From: Artocarpus heterophyllus
Taxonomy: Eukaryota > Streptophyta > Magnoliopsida > Rosales > Moraceae
DNA length: 64,000 nt
Assembly: GCA_025403435.1 (NCBI GenBank)
Contig: CM046340.1
Location: 26,978,210 to 27,042,209 of the forward strand
Direction: 5' to 3'
Part shown: positions 1 through 9,344 of the stretch, one piece after another
How the letters are laid out: the number at the start of each line of letters is the position of its first letter
Numbering within the stretch: the stretch's first letter is position 1
Program-made: the position numbers and the translations under genes
The notes under the pieces: generated by a model
The model's database searches: none
Told to the model about the DNA's origin: nothing
What the model saw: only the letters and a program-made list of their open reading frames with translations

Positions 1-753
1 TCTGGAATTACTCTTTCTAAGAAAGACTCTCCAAAGTCTTATGAAGAAAGAGAATACATGAAGAAGGTGCCTTATGCTTCGGCAGTGGGTAGTCTCATGT
101 ATGCCATGCTTTGCACTCGACCGGATATTAGCTATGCGGTCGGGATTGTGAGTCGATTTCAGGCGGATCCAGGACCGAACCATTGGGTTGCGGTAAAGCA
201 TATTTTCAAGTACCTGAGAAGGACTCGAGGGTATATGCTTGTGTATTTGGGTGAGGATTTAACTCCTCTAGGATACACTGATTCGGATTTTCAATCCTGC
301 CTGGATTCTAGGAAATCGACTTCAGGGTTTGTGTTTACTCTGGGTGGCGGTGCCATCAGTTGGAGAAGTGCGAAGCAAGATTGCACTTCGGATTCAACGA
401 TGGAGGCCGAGTATGTGGCGGCTAGTGATGCTTCGAAAGAAGCAGTGTGGCTCCGCAAGTTCCTTGGGGATCTTGAGGTAGTTCCTGGTATGGATAAAGC
501 GGTATCACTGTACTGTGATAACAGTGCGGCGGTAGCTAATGCTAAGGAACCAAGATTTCACAAGAAGAGTAAGCATATTGATCGGAAGTATCATGTGATA
601 AAGGACTTCGTTGAGAGCGGGCATGTCACGGTGTGCAAGATCGCGTCAGAGGACAATTTAGCTGATCCATTTACGAAGACACTTTCTGGGAGAGTCTTCG
701 AAAGGCATGTGGAAGCTATGGGGATGCGAAATTTGCAGTATTTACTCACTTAG
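1..753 (+). CDS. Copia pol polyprotein, C-terminal end with RNase H (partial)
   Basis: The frame is open from base 1 to a TAG at 751-753. It encodes the connection region and the RNase H domain that degrades the RNA of the RNA:DNA hybrid during reverse transcription. Visible motifs in order are KKVPYASAVGSLMYAM, ARPDISYAV-like CTRPDISYAV, YTDSDFQS (first catalytic Asp), STMEAEYVA (catalytic Glu), YCDNSAA (Asp), KHIDRKYHVI and NLADPFTK. The arrangement is standard for the copia RVT_2-RNase H end, and long LTRs suggest the Angela/Tork side of copia (inference). The same region of copy B (62443-63195) carries a frameshift that is absent here. The stop lies just upstream of the polypurine tract, as usual. 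Confidence 0.93.
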   Translation, partial: SGITLSKKDSPKSYEEREYMKKVPYASAVGSLMYAMLCTRPDISYAVGIVSRFQADPGPNHWVAVKHIFKYLRRTRGYMLVYLGEDLTPLGYTDSDFQSCLDSRKSTSGFVFTLGGGAISWRSAKQDCTSDSTMEAEYVAASDASKEAVWLRKFLGDLEVVPGMDKAVSLYCDNSAAVANAKEPRFHKKSKHIDRKYHVIKDFVESGHVTVCKIASEDNLADPFTKTLSGRVFERHVEAMGMRNLQYLLT

Positions 754-2202
754 TGCAAGTGGGAGATTGTTAGACATGTATGCTCTAAGGAGTAAAAATG
801 TAATACGTTTTTGGAGACATTTTTATCAATAAAGAATTTATTCATTTATATATACCAAATATTGTCCTCTTTACGTTCATATTCGTTGAATGTATGATAA
901 GCAAACAGTAGTCTGAGACTGTCAGTCTAAACCTTAAGAGTTGGGCATATGATGGGATGATTATGCGGTAGACACGACTCTTAAGGTGATGGTCTAAAAT
1001 ATATGATCCGCAATCGAGGGAATAAAGTTGGGCGCTTTATTCATGTAAAGATTGTTATGTTGTCTATATCCCTTTTGGGAGATGGTTTGTCTTGGCCATC
1101 GGAGTTGGACTCCGTGAATAGAAACATTGGCGCGTTGTCATAGGTGACGATGTGTTGGATCGGGACATAAAGTGAATTGATTTGGATTAATAATTCTGTC
1201 TTGGCAAATCGATTCACTTTAGACAGTCGTTTGTATTGTATCTTAATCCTGAGATGAATAATGGGCCCGTTGTCTCGACTTGTGTCTTTTGATGTACCAA
1301 TGGGTGACTCCCACATCTCTATAGTGGCATGCATGCCGGTACGTTGGAGGCATGACTCTTGATAGCGTAGACTTGTTATTCATAGATATGGAATCCATAG
1401 CTCCTCTTTAGGAGTAATGATATCCTCTTATATGCGTTGTCCTGTAATTGGAAAACTGGAGCGCTCAACCATTTGGATACATAGGTGTAACCGAATGGTA
1501 TACTATCTTTGGATGGTAAGTTTTCTAATGGTGAGACAATGGAACGTAAGATAAAAATAATCGGGAAGGTAAGACAGAACTTGTCCTTAAGCCGATTATG
1601 GATGATCATATGGGGATGCGATACACTATGATATGTCATGGAGACTTAGCTACACGAGCTTCGTAATTCTATAAAGTTCGAGAGTGCAGCTCCAAGCTTT
1701 TAGTGGAGTAGCGTTGGAGTTGATAATTGTGAAATGTATATCTGGGATATTGGGTTTCATAATTATCATGAGCTTGAACTTTATAGGTCCATTTTGGTCC
1801 CCTTTGCTAGCTCACAAAGTCCTGTAACGACACGGCGTGCTTTTCCAATAATTGGTGACTTATGTCGGATTTATCAGATTGGTTTAAAATTTATAAGAAT
1901 CAAATAATTCATGTCTGTTTATCGGTTGAATTAATTTTGTAAGAAATTAGTTCAAGATGAACTTGTTGAATTATGGTGTTCGGATAATTCTTGTCTGTTT
2001 ATCGGTTGTTTTAATTTTGGACAATTAGAACAAGATAAACTTGTAGAATTATTTGAATTGATTTATTTTCTTAGAGATTATCTTGATAGAGTTTGTTTTG
2101 ATCAGATATCTTTTCTATTGGGCTATTTGAATCAAAACTGAGACTTTATCCTTTAGAATCTCGGGTGGAAAATAAAAGATTCGCGGAGATTTTTTCTCGG
2201 CA

Positions 2203-2282
2203 GTTCGGCCTGCCGATCAGAAAGTTCGGCCTGCCGAACTGGCAAGTTCGGCCTGCCTATCTCACAGTTCGGCATGCCGACC
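2203..2282 (+). repeat. Four-copy array of a 21-22 bp palindromic motif in LTR U3
   Basis: The core GTTCGGCCTGCCGA, or a one- to two-base variant, starts at 2203, 2224, 2246 and 2267, so the period is 21-22 bp. Each core is an imperfect palindrome (TTCGGC-ctg-CCGA). The array ends about 115 bp before the TATA box. Degenerate versions occur at the same place in every other LTR copy of the family. Tandem U3 motifs act as enhancers in some plant copia elements (Tnt1 BII boxes), but no function is shown here. Confidence 0.75.
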
Positions 2283-2390
2283 GCGACAGCTAAGATTACG
2301 CGTTTTTCACGCGTATCTTATCAGATATTGATCCGAACTTGATTCTGTTTCGATTTTTGAGACCTAATCTGATATGGACTGACCCCAAGG

Positions 2391-2407
2391 ACCAATAGGT
2401 ATAAAAA
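2391..2407 (+). promoter_or_regulatory. CCAAT/TATA core promoter of copia A LTR
   Basis: The sequence CCAATAGG is followed directly by TATAAAAA (2400-2407). The equivalent site is kept at 57199-57206 in copy B, at 40530-40537 (TATAAATA) in the 5' LTR of copy C, and in reverse in G2. Transcription would start roughly 25-30 bases downstream, marking the U3/R border. In this 3' LTR a start here would read rightward into the RPL9 intron. Confidence 0.7.
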
Positions 2408-2802
2408 GGGAGTGAGTCTAATGATTTACTCAGATCAATTTGAGAGATTAAGAGTGATACTCTTCTAGTGAGCATCTGAAAACTCCCTGAGAGCTTTTGT
2501 TCACAAATCACGAACACTAGCTTTGGGTTCTCTCTATTGGTTGGAAGGAGAGTCACCGGTGGAAGAGCTGTACGTGTGAGCCCACACTCACTCCGGTTGT
2601 GGATAGAGAATAGCAAAGAAGACCAGTTGGTTGAGGCTCTTCTGGAACGTTACTTCTCTACATAGGTCGCGGAGGTTCTTCGGCATACTGAGGTTAGTAA
2701 GATCTGTTTAATTTATACATATAACATGTCATACTTGTATTTTGGAAAATACTCTGATGAAAAAATTTTTTAAAATTCCGCTGCGCACTTTGTTTCCAAC
2801 AG

Positions 2803-3399
2803 TGCATACAGCCTGTGTGCTTTAAACTATTGCAGTTGCTGATAGAGATCTTGGTTTAGGCCTCTTGAATCATTATCCTCTGGAGAAAGAAATAAGTGTG
2901 TTTCAGATTTGAGTTTTACATCAGTGTAGAATGTCTTAGTTATTGCTCTGTTCTAGATTTCATTTATTTGGAATGGGATTGGGAGTCCTTGGCATTCTAA
3001 CAAATAACTGCTTACCATTGGGCATTTCATTTGATGATTTGTTTCCCTCTACTGTTTGCAACTTGTGTAGCTGTTGCAGAATTATAAAACGCATTTGTGG
3101 ATTTGTTTGATGGAAAATACTGGTTCCATACTTGTCAAGTACTGTCATCCAGTCATGTGTGTCTAATTGTTTTCTTCACTTGATGTATACGTAGAAGCTA
3201 AGTATTTTATTTTATACTTGTGACCCATTGACACGTTAAGTTAATTTTTTTCCTACAAAAAATAAAAAAGTTGATATCTTTGGAACCTTAAGAATGTAGT
3301 TGCAATTTGATTATTGCCAAATTTAGTGATTGCTTATTTGTACTTCTAATTGCTTCCATGAGTGTGGCCTTTAATGACGGTGCTTTTTGCTTTTATTAG
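2803..3399 (+). other. RPL9: RPL9 intron remainder right of the copia A insertion
   Basis: No coding signal is visible. The segment lies between the end of the copia LTR and a good 3' splice site (pyrimidine-rich stretch, then TTATTAG ending at 3399) that precedes an RPL9 exon. It is AT-rich, as expected for a plant intron. The upstream RPL9 exons must lie left of element A, outside the window. Confidence 0.75.
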
Positions 3400-3775
3400 G
3401 TGAGAAAGGTAGACATGCTTGAGGGAGTTTCTATCATTAGGTCGGACAAAGTTAAAGATGAACTCATTTTGGATGGAAACGATATCGAGCTTGTCTCTCG
3501 GTCTGCTGCTCTAATAAACCAGGTCCCTTTCTTTTTCTTCTTTGCATCTGTAGCATTCAGAAAAGTTTACTTCCTGTTTAAGTATAATATTGTGTGCTCT
3601 ATATAATAGACTTGAAAAAATATTTCTGCCTATTTGGATTTTTGATTGTTTGCACATTCTGAGACAAATATGTTTTATGTTTGAACAGAAATGTCACGTT
3701 AAGAACAAAGATATACGGAAGTTTCTTGACGGAATCTATGTTAGTGAAAAGGGGACTGTTCTCGATGAGGAATGA
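3400..3775 (+). CDS. RPL9: 60S ribosomal protein L9 (uL6), last two exons
   Basis: Two in-phase exons encode the C-terminal 69 residues of cytosolic ribosomal protein L9, a structural protein of the large subunit. The exon at 3400-3522 (41 codons) begins [10 protein letters not shown] and contains [18 protein letters not shown]. It ends CAG before a GT donor whose context (GTCCCT) is weak. The exon at 3689-3775 starts after AACAG, begins [20 protein letters not shown] and stops at TGA 3773-3775. The whole plant protein is about 194 residues, so about 125 N-terminal residues lie to the left, beyond element A. Neither exon has a stop or frameshift. If the huge intron is still spliced, the gene can be active. 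Confidence 0.93.
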
Positions 3776-4762
3776 ACCGTTGAAGGGTGGTTAAAAGTTT
3801 GAGCGGACACATTTTTTGGTTAATCTTTTAGTTTTCTTTCCCTTTGGTTTTGATGGCGCGGATAGTTTTTGCTTGATTGCTGATTTTATTTCAGCGGCTC
3901 CTAAAAGCTTATTTTGGAGAATGGATCGGTAGTTGTGCCATGAAGATATTTCTAGTTCTGATTGATTGTAGTCTATTCGGTAATATCTTTTCCCATGTTT
4001 TTTTGCTTAAGCTTTCCTCTCGTGATTCCTTACTGGGTAGTAATTACATCAACCAAAAGATGAATGCAGTGGATGGTTTATATTCCCATCAAATGCTTGG
4101 GTGGAAGTTATCTTTTTGTGGAATTTATGGGCTACAGGTTAATAGCAAACGTACCTCTGTTGTTTGTATGGCCATCTTTGATCTCTTCTTCCTTTCCAGT
4201 AGTTTGCATGTTTGTTTGCTTTTCTTCTTCTTCTCCTCCTCCTCCTCCTTTTCTGGGTGATAAATTTTCACGTCCAAAATTTCCAATATTGAAATAAACA
4301 GATATTTGACGTGCGTTACATGTTAGAGTTAAACCAATTAAAAAATAAGTTTCACTCTTGTTATGGCAAAAGTAAACAATTTAAAGTTGGTGAGTCCTGA
4401 AGAGTTTCTACGCTGCAATGTCTAGTTAAAAGCCTCGTAAAGAATACTCTCTTTCCCTTTCCACAGCCCAATTTGTAAAGACCATAATTATTGTAAAAAC
4501 ACAAAGCAAGGCGAGTAAAAACAAAAATAACATTCGGGGTAACAAGCCCTAAGCCGAGGGCAAAGAAGTTGAATCCGTGTAGACGGACATGTGGACGTAC
4601 CAAAACTGGCATATAGTAATCAAATTAAAACAGTGGTTAGATGGCTTAAGAGGGTTAGCCTCTTTTCTATTTCCTGTCCTTTTTTTTATAAATGTTTTGA
4701 ATCATTCTTTATATTAATTTTTTTTTTATTTTCATTCTTTTTCTTAAACTATAATTTAATTG

Positions 4763-5221
4763 GTATTTTCAAACACTAATTTTTTGATGTGATGTTTTAC
4801 GCTCTCCTTAAACCTTTACATTCTAAACGTTGGTTTAAAACCACTGTTTAAATCAAGCAGATTCAAAACACCAGCTCAAACCATAGTGTTTAATAGGTTG
4901 TTTGGTGCGTAAGTTCAATATCGTTTAAGCCAGTTCAAACTATATAGGTGGTTCAAATTGGCGTTTAGTGGAATAATAATTAAGACTAATTTAAACCATA
5001 AAGGCAGTATTAAACCAGCTAAAACCTTTAAAATCCAGACTCTACTTTCTCAAGTTCATACGGTTTGAACCAATTTCTACAGTTGAACCTTCATATTCTC
5101 GTTTTCCTTTCATAAATCATATTTTTCAAACACCAACCAACTCTTGTTTTAAACTTCATATGATGTTTTATTCTTATTTTAAACCTTTACGTTTTAAATG
5201 CTAGTTCAAAACCACTGTTTA
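4763..5221. repeat. Diverged direct repeat pair (about 90-100 bp) in an AAACC-rich tract
   Basis: The segments 4763-4850 and 5120-5221 share, in order, a TTTTCAAACAC block, TGATGTTTTA, TTAAACCTTTAC and AAAACCACTGTTTA. The DNA between them is also full of GTTTAAACC/AAACCA motifs. This could be a decayed element with repeated ends or an old tandem duplication. I cannot assign a family. Confidence 0.45.
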
Positions 5222-7165
5222 CACTATACAGTTTATAACCTATAATTCAAACCATAAAGTTCTAAACCACACCATTATAAACCCATGAACCCTAAAATTA
5301 TATCAATTTGAACCTATATACCAAAAAAAAACTTATGTTAAGGCAAGAATCACCGGTTTTGTTTTGTTGCCCACCAATGTATTGTTTTTGGTGGGGTGCT
5401 AATATAGTTAAAAGGATGCTGGTTCAGGTAAAGGATTATTGTGGTCAATTTTGCAGTAAAGGATTATTGTGTTCCTTCCAACCAATTATTCGAGTTAACA
5501 CGCATGTGACCATGGCCTCACATCTCTTAAATGCCTGTAAATTTTGTTGTTAGAGCCTTAAGCAAACATTTTTGTCTTTGGGATAGTCCCTACAGTAGGA
5601 TATGTTAATATCAGTGTACTCTTTTATTATTACGTCATATAAAAATAGTGGAATTATAAGAAGGGTTATAAGACAAATGATCTAATTATGTTTATTGAAT
5701 TAAAATTTAACTCCAGTTTGCAAATATTCTACATATGTTTCGAAATAATATCATTAAAATATGTAATTATATAGTACAAAAAGAGATACCATTAAAACAA
5801 TTACTATATAATCAAGAACATTGTTAAAATATTTTGAATGTTGCGTTAAATTTCCATTTTATAAAAATAATTTGGTTATGTACTATAAATTTTTCTTATA
5901 AAAACGGCTCCCAGAAGCGGTGGCCTTAGATGAGCGTAGTTTTGGGAGTAAAAAAGATTACATGTTATTGTTGAAGCAGAGAACATTGTGCCATTGCGTT
6001 TTGTTATATTTGCAGGGCATTGTTCCGAAGCCTACTGTCCTAGTCAAAGGAACACATTTGATACAAACTAGAAATGTTTCCAAGCAGAGACGAACGGGAA
6101 AACTTAACGGGTGGGATAAAACATATACTAATATTATCAAGAAAAATTAAATAAAAAAGATATAAAACTTTAAAAAAGGTAGAATATAAATTCAAGGGAG
6201 ACAAAATATAATCTTCAAGAAAGTGAAATCTAATTTTTTATAAAATTTTACATATAATATTAAAAGAAAAAAAAAGTTCAAAAGGATGGTCGCCCTATCC
6301 TTGTTCACTTGTAGCTCTGTCCTTGTTTATAGGTATATAGTTTGTAAAAAAATCCCACGTAGATGGTATATCCTTTTTTTTTTTTTTTTGGTGTGTCTGT
6401 TTTTGACAGAGAAATCAATACAACGTGGAGTATATATTTTGGGAAGATCAGCAAACGGCTAGGAAACTAGAGTATAGAGAGAATGGTGCCAAATTAATTA
6501 TTCCTTCATTTTTCAAGTGCTATGTGCCCGAATTTGCTGGTTTTCATTTTCTGTTGTTAGTAAGCAAAGCAGTTATATGATAAAAACAAGAATTCTGCTT
6601 GCATGAATTCTCAAGTGATGTAAGGCATTTGAAATGCCTGCTAGTTTGTGATAAATTGAGTTAACGTGATTGATGCATTTGAGTTACGAATTGTTATTAT
6701 AACACATAATTTTTAATTGTTGGCTCCTTTTATTATAATCAATTCAAATAAAAATAATTTAACGAAATTTGGTGAAGGTATGAAGATCGAATTTTTCATA
6801 TTAATAAAGTATTTTTTTCCCCCTTCTCTTCATTAAAGAATTTAAAAACTTCAAACTGACAAGGTATTTTCGGAAAATTGAAATCGGAGTTGGGATAAAT
6901 TCCCATGTCCACTAGAATCACGCTTAAGATAAGTTTAATGGACGACCAATTAGTCAATGGATCACGTCAGCAATGTCAGAATCTCGTTAGCCGGCCAATA
7001 TGGGAATGAACCATTCAAGCAAAAGCAAACGATCCTCACAATTGTTCCACGGCTCCCTAATTTTTCCATGCATTTTTTTTAAATTTTGTTTTTATAGGGT
7101 TAGGGACTAGGTGATGATGTGTCTCAACTTAAATAGAAAAATACATTCTTATGATAATATTATAT

Positions 7166-7430
7166 TATTGTGTAAATATAAAGTTAATCAACGACTTCGT
7201 AGAGGCTGAAAAATAAAGTATTATCTCGGTAATACTTTATTATAATGTTAATACAAAAATTCATTAACGGTTTCGTTAGACTTTTGGAGGCCAAAAAATA
7301 CGGTATTAATATTGTATTATTATATTATTAAAAATACAATATTTGCTAATAAACATTATATTTATGTATAAATACAAAAATTAATTGCAACGTTGTCAGA
7401 CGCTATTGATACCGACGACATCATTGGCGG
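7166..7430. repeat. Degenerate repeat cluster with a perfect 12 bp hairpin
   Basis: Three related blocks starting near 7166, 7250 and 7370 each run from an AATAYAAA... start through a TTAAYSAACG/TTCGTYAGAC motif to a purine-rich GG(A/C)CTG.AAAAATA end. At 7212-7241 AATAAAGTATTA and TAATACTTTATT form a perfect 12 bp stem with a six-base loop. This is probably a MITE or other non-autonomous remnant. Confidence 0.4.
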
Positions 7431-8249
7431 CTGGAAAATAAAATTTTAGTCAAAACACAACCATAAAAAATACAAAAAAAGAAACCACTACACTCAACAG
7501 TCGTCCATGAGCCGCCACCACCACTGTGCGCCGTCGCGCATCCACCGACACAACCCATACTATAGTGCTCATAATCAGACCAAAAATCTGCAATGGAGAT
7601 GAAATCTGACTTTTCTAATGATTGATGCAATTTCTCTCCATAATTGCTTGGGGCTCTCTCCTTGATTGCGGCAAATTTCTCCTAAATCGCAACAGAGACA
7701 AGATCGCCATTGCTTCAATTCCTTGCCTTTCTCACAGAGAAGTCAACAATCCATATCTCCGTGATGAAAAACTCTACCAAACTTTGCAACAATGACTTTT
7801 CCATGGTGATGCCGGTGACGATCAACAACGGCGACGGTGACAAGAAGTAACAGAGAAGAAAGCAAATCCAATGGGAGAGAGGGGGAAACAACTCGAGTGA
7901 GAGAAGAAAGTTGTGTGTGAGACTATAGAGAGAGGGGTATTTTAGGTATTATAATATTACAGCTTTAATGATCTTCTATAATTTACTAAAATTTAAAAAA
8001 TCTAACATTCTTTTCGTTAGCATTCTAAAAATTTGCAATCTCTTCTAATTTCTCAAAAAGGGAGAATTTTAATAAATATCATCTTTTAAGATTTACTTTT
8101 TATAAATTCACACATGCTTATTAGTGATGTAACTTAACATGTAATTCGAATGATAGTGTGACATAAACTTTTCTAAGTGTCACATGAATAAACATAATTT
8201 TCTCATTTAAATAAGAATTATGTAGTTGTATTTGTCACAAATTAATAGA

Positions 8250-8365
8250 AATTTTATGGCAACCCACGCAGGGCTAGCCCAGATAATGGAAGGAGCGGGG
8301 TGTAATAAATCCAAGATTCAAACCTTGGGGAGGGACAAATTGGTGCAATTCTAGCAAAAAAAAAG
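8250..8365 (+). mobile_element. tRNA-derived SINE-like element
   Basis: A pol III A-box-like sequence, CTAGCCCAGATAATGG (8274-8289), is followed about 30 bases later by a B-box-like AGATTCAAACC (8314-8324). Next come a GGGGAGGGACAAATTGG segment and a nine-A tail (8356-8364). Box order, spacing and tail fit a plant tRNA-derived SINE. It does not fold as a complete tRNA gene and has no CCA-end stem. I did not find an unambiguous target duplication, so the boundaries are approximate. Confidence 0.55.
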
Positions 8366-8834
8366 ATATTTATCTTTTTATACCCTCTAGTTTAGGTTAA
8401 TTTAAAACATTTACGTTCGATTTTTTATCTCATTGAATGTATATCTTCAAATTAGATTTAATTCATAAATCTATCTCTTACCTTAGCAATGGTTGATTTT
8501 TACCTTCACAATGACCAAATTATCCTCACTTAAAGAGAAAAATTAAAACTTTAAAAAAAATAAGAGAAAAAAACAAAAATACACAAAAGCACTAGGGTAT
8601 TTTATATATTTTTGAATTCAAAAACCTTAGTATGAAGTTTTTAAGTTTTAAAGTTCTCTTATCTTTTAATTTGAGGGTATTTTATGTAGTTTTTCTCTTG
8701 TTTTTATTTTTTATTTTTTTAAAAAAAAATGTTTGGTAACTCTTATTTGTTTTCTATTTTAAAAACAAAAAACAAAATTACATTTGATAACCATACTCTT
8801 GTTGCATATTTTTGAAATGAGAATAAAATATCGT

Positions 8835-9085
8835 TAACTCAGGGCAAGAAGTCGAGGTCAAGGCTAAGATCATATCAAGAAGCCAGGCTCAAATACATGA
8901 GTGAGGGTCGGGACGAGATTGGAGCTATAGGGCAGCCAAAATTGGATCGACAGGCCAGGTTAGGGTTAAGATCGGACTAACATGTCAGGACTAGGATTGG
9001 ACCAATAAATCGAGATCAGGGGCTATGAATAGACTGATAAGTTAAGGTCGGGTTGGAAAAAGACCAATGGGTCATGACCGAGGTC
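8835..9085. repeat. Degenerate minisatellite, unit about 29 bp
   Basis: Successive units of about 27-30 bases share the plan GATCGGAC-TAACATGTCAGG-ACTAGG: for example GATCGACAGGCCAGG, GATCGGACTAACATGTCAGG, GGACCAATAAATCGAGATCA and AGACTGATAAGTTAAGGTCG. The tract is clearly richer in G+C than its surroundings. Subterminal tandem repeats of this sort are common inside non-autonomous plant DNA transposons. Confidence 0.55.
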
Positions 9086-9344
9086 CTCACCGTCAATTAT
9101 TTCTTTTCCTTTCTTAGTTTATTGTATTTTATTACTCTTTTCTCTCTTTTTCTTAAAAAGAATAATATGATATTATTCTTTTTTTTTTTTAGTGTTCCAC
9201 ATACATAGTTTGCTTTGTTTTTTTTTTAATTATTGCTTTTTCACATGTTCTATATTTATTTTATTGTCGTCTTTGTTGTGATTGTGTCATTTATGGATGT
9301 GATGTTATTAGCATGTGTGGAGTGGAATTACAGAGTTGATGTTG

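Larger units (their letters stand above)
1..2802 (+). mobile_element. Ty1/copia retrotransposon A, 3' part (pol end plus 3' LTR), inserted in RPL9
   Basis: Only the right end of this element is in the window: the last 251 codons of pol (1-753), a purine-rich tract (755-767) and a full 3' LTR (768-2802). The LTR begins TGTTAGACATG and ends TTTCCAACA, the same ends as the other copies of this family here. The following five bases, GTGCA (2803-2807), would be the right copy of the target duplication; the left copy lies outside the window. The pol fragment has no stop or frameshift, so A is better preserved than copies B and C. The size of the other copies (about 9.5 kb) suggests that about 6.7 kb of A lies to the left. 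RPL9 intron sequence follows directly. Confidence 0.9.
768..2802 (+). repeat. 3' LTR of copia A (2035 bp)
   Basis: This is a complete LTR with TG...CA ends. It is colinear with 55574-57612 (copy B), 36966-40928 (copy C, interrupted), 46503-48392 (copy C 3' LTR) and, in reverse, 27978-29915 and 38327-40347. A CCAAT-TATA promoter lies at 2391-2407, so about 1.6 kb is U3. Compared with both LTRs of B it has about ten extra bases near 843-853, so A and B are separate insertions. Confidence 0.92.
3776..8249. other. RPL9 3' UTR and AT-rich intergenic DNA without a recognised gene
   Basis: The first several hundred bases after the RPL9 stop should be its 3' UTR; I could not fix the poly(A) site. 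The rest is AT-rich. Short ORFs at 3877-4260, 5308-5553 and 5920-6150 resemble no family I know and are rich in homopolymer-encoded Phe, Ser and Leu. A diverged direct repeat (4763-5221), a set of degenerate repeats with a perfect hairpin (7166-7430) and a CCACCACCACTG-type GC-richer patch (7490-7560) look like remains of old non-autonomous transposons. Confidence 0.5.

Noticed and set aside
829..834. AATAAA near the LTR start as the element's poly(A) signal
   Set aside because: It lies about 60 bp into U3, far upstream of the TATA box, so it cannot be the R-region signal of the full-length transcript.
2203..2282. CRISPR-like array
   Set aside because: Four 21 bp units with similar, not unique, spacers in a plant LTR; a tandem repeat, not a CRISPR.
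3877..4297. ORFs after RPL9 encoding Phe/Ser/Leu-rich peptides
   Set aside because: They lie in the RPL9 3' UTR and T-rich flank; composition explains the open frames.
8272..8335. tRNA gene
   Set aside because: A and B boxes are present, but no cloverleaf with an acceptor stem can be drawn; the A tail favours a SINE.
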